Shown: piece after piece, positions 22,177 to 22,195 of the stretch | Layout of the letters: each line of letters begins with the position of its first letter | Position numbering within the stretch: position 1 is the first letter of the stretch | Source of the DNA: Oxalobacteraceae bacterium UBA6018 | GTDB taxonomy: Bacteria; Pseudomonadota; Gammaproteobacteria; Burkholderiales; Burkholderiaceae_D | Direction: 5' to 3' | Assembly: GCA_002428015.1 (NCBI GenBank) | Contig: DIZW01000022.1 | Coordinates: forward strand, 1 to 22,195 | DNA: 22,195 bases | Made by a program: the position numbers and the translations under genes | The notes under the pieces: generated by a model | What the model was told of the DNA's origin: nothing | The model's input: only the letters and a program-made list of their open reading frames with translations | The model's database searches: none

Positions 22177-22195
22177 CTGTCTCTTATACACATCT
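22177..22195. other. Tn5/Nextera mosaic-end adapter (not genomic)
   Basis: The last 19 bases, CTGTCTCTTATACACATCT, are exactly the transposase mosaic-end adapter of Nextera-type libraries. In the lipoprotein frame they translate to (P)VSYTH, a familiar contamination peptide. Reading in from this end, the other strand gives frames starting MCIRDR and MYKRQ, which are also adapter-derived. This shows untrimmed adapter at a contig end. Confidence 0.97.

Noticed and set aside
21582..22193. Minus-strand protein starting MCIRDR at the contig end
   Set aside because: Its first residues come from the sequencing adapter and the rest is antisense to the lipoprotein gene.

Overview
The window is GC-rich (well over 60% by eye) and tightly packed. 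Gene families and order suggest a betaproteobacterium of the Burkholderiales, probably Oxalobacteraceae (Massilia/Telluria-like): the FliT-like protein, the HDOD protein, the sucA-odhB-lpdA-zapE order and the CbpA/CbpM pair fit. That placement is inference from protein families; no rRNA or other taxonomic marker is present. The right edge ends in a 19-base Tn5/Nextera mosaic-end sequence, so it is the raw end of an assembled contig and its last bases are not genomic.

Left part (1-6170). The 5' part of fumC (class II fumarase) runs leftward off the window. Divergent from it is a short FimV/HubP-like membrane protein. Next comes a gene-free stretch of about 390 bases holding a promoter-like element, several strong hairpins and a bidirectional terminator: a candidate structured small RNA. 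Then, leftward, a FliT-like flagellar chaperone and an HDOD signalling protein; rightward, an exported M13 zinc metallopeptidase closely followed by a SAM-dependent methyltransferase.

Middle part (6170-14360). This is mostly stress and envelope functions: two tandem CsbD-family proteins with a terminator between them; a MATE efflux pump; a secreted beta/gamma-crystallin protein whose two domains are separated by an Asp/Arg-rich repeat linker; a membrane-anchored dihaem cytochrome c; the cbpA-cbpM co-chaperone pair; a PfpI/DJ-1 protein with an unusual upstream region; a DUF488 protein; a degenerate tandem repeat of about 37 bp; and a phytanoyl-CoA-dioxygenase-like enzyme preceded by a small open frame.

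Right part (14360-22195). This is the 2-oxoglutarate dehydrogenase operon: sucA (E1), odhB/sucB (E2), a small SHOCT+PspC-type membrane protein between E2 and E3, and lpdA (E3). The ATPase gene zapE follows, then the start of a lipoprotein gene cut by the adapter. Together with fumC, the window carries two TCA-cycle loci at its ends. No insertion sequences, phage genes, CRISPR arrays, tRNAs or rRNAs were seen. The most promising undescribed items are the structured RNA candidate at about 1736-1995, the palindrome cluster and short tandem repeat ahead of the PfpI gene, and the PspC-type protein inside the odh operon.
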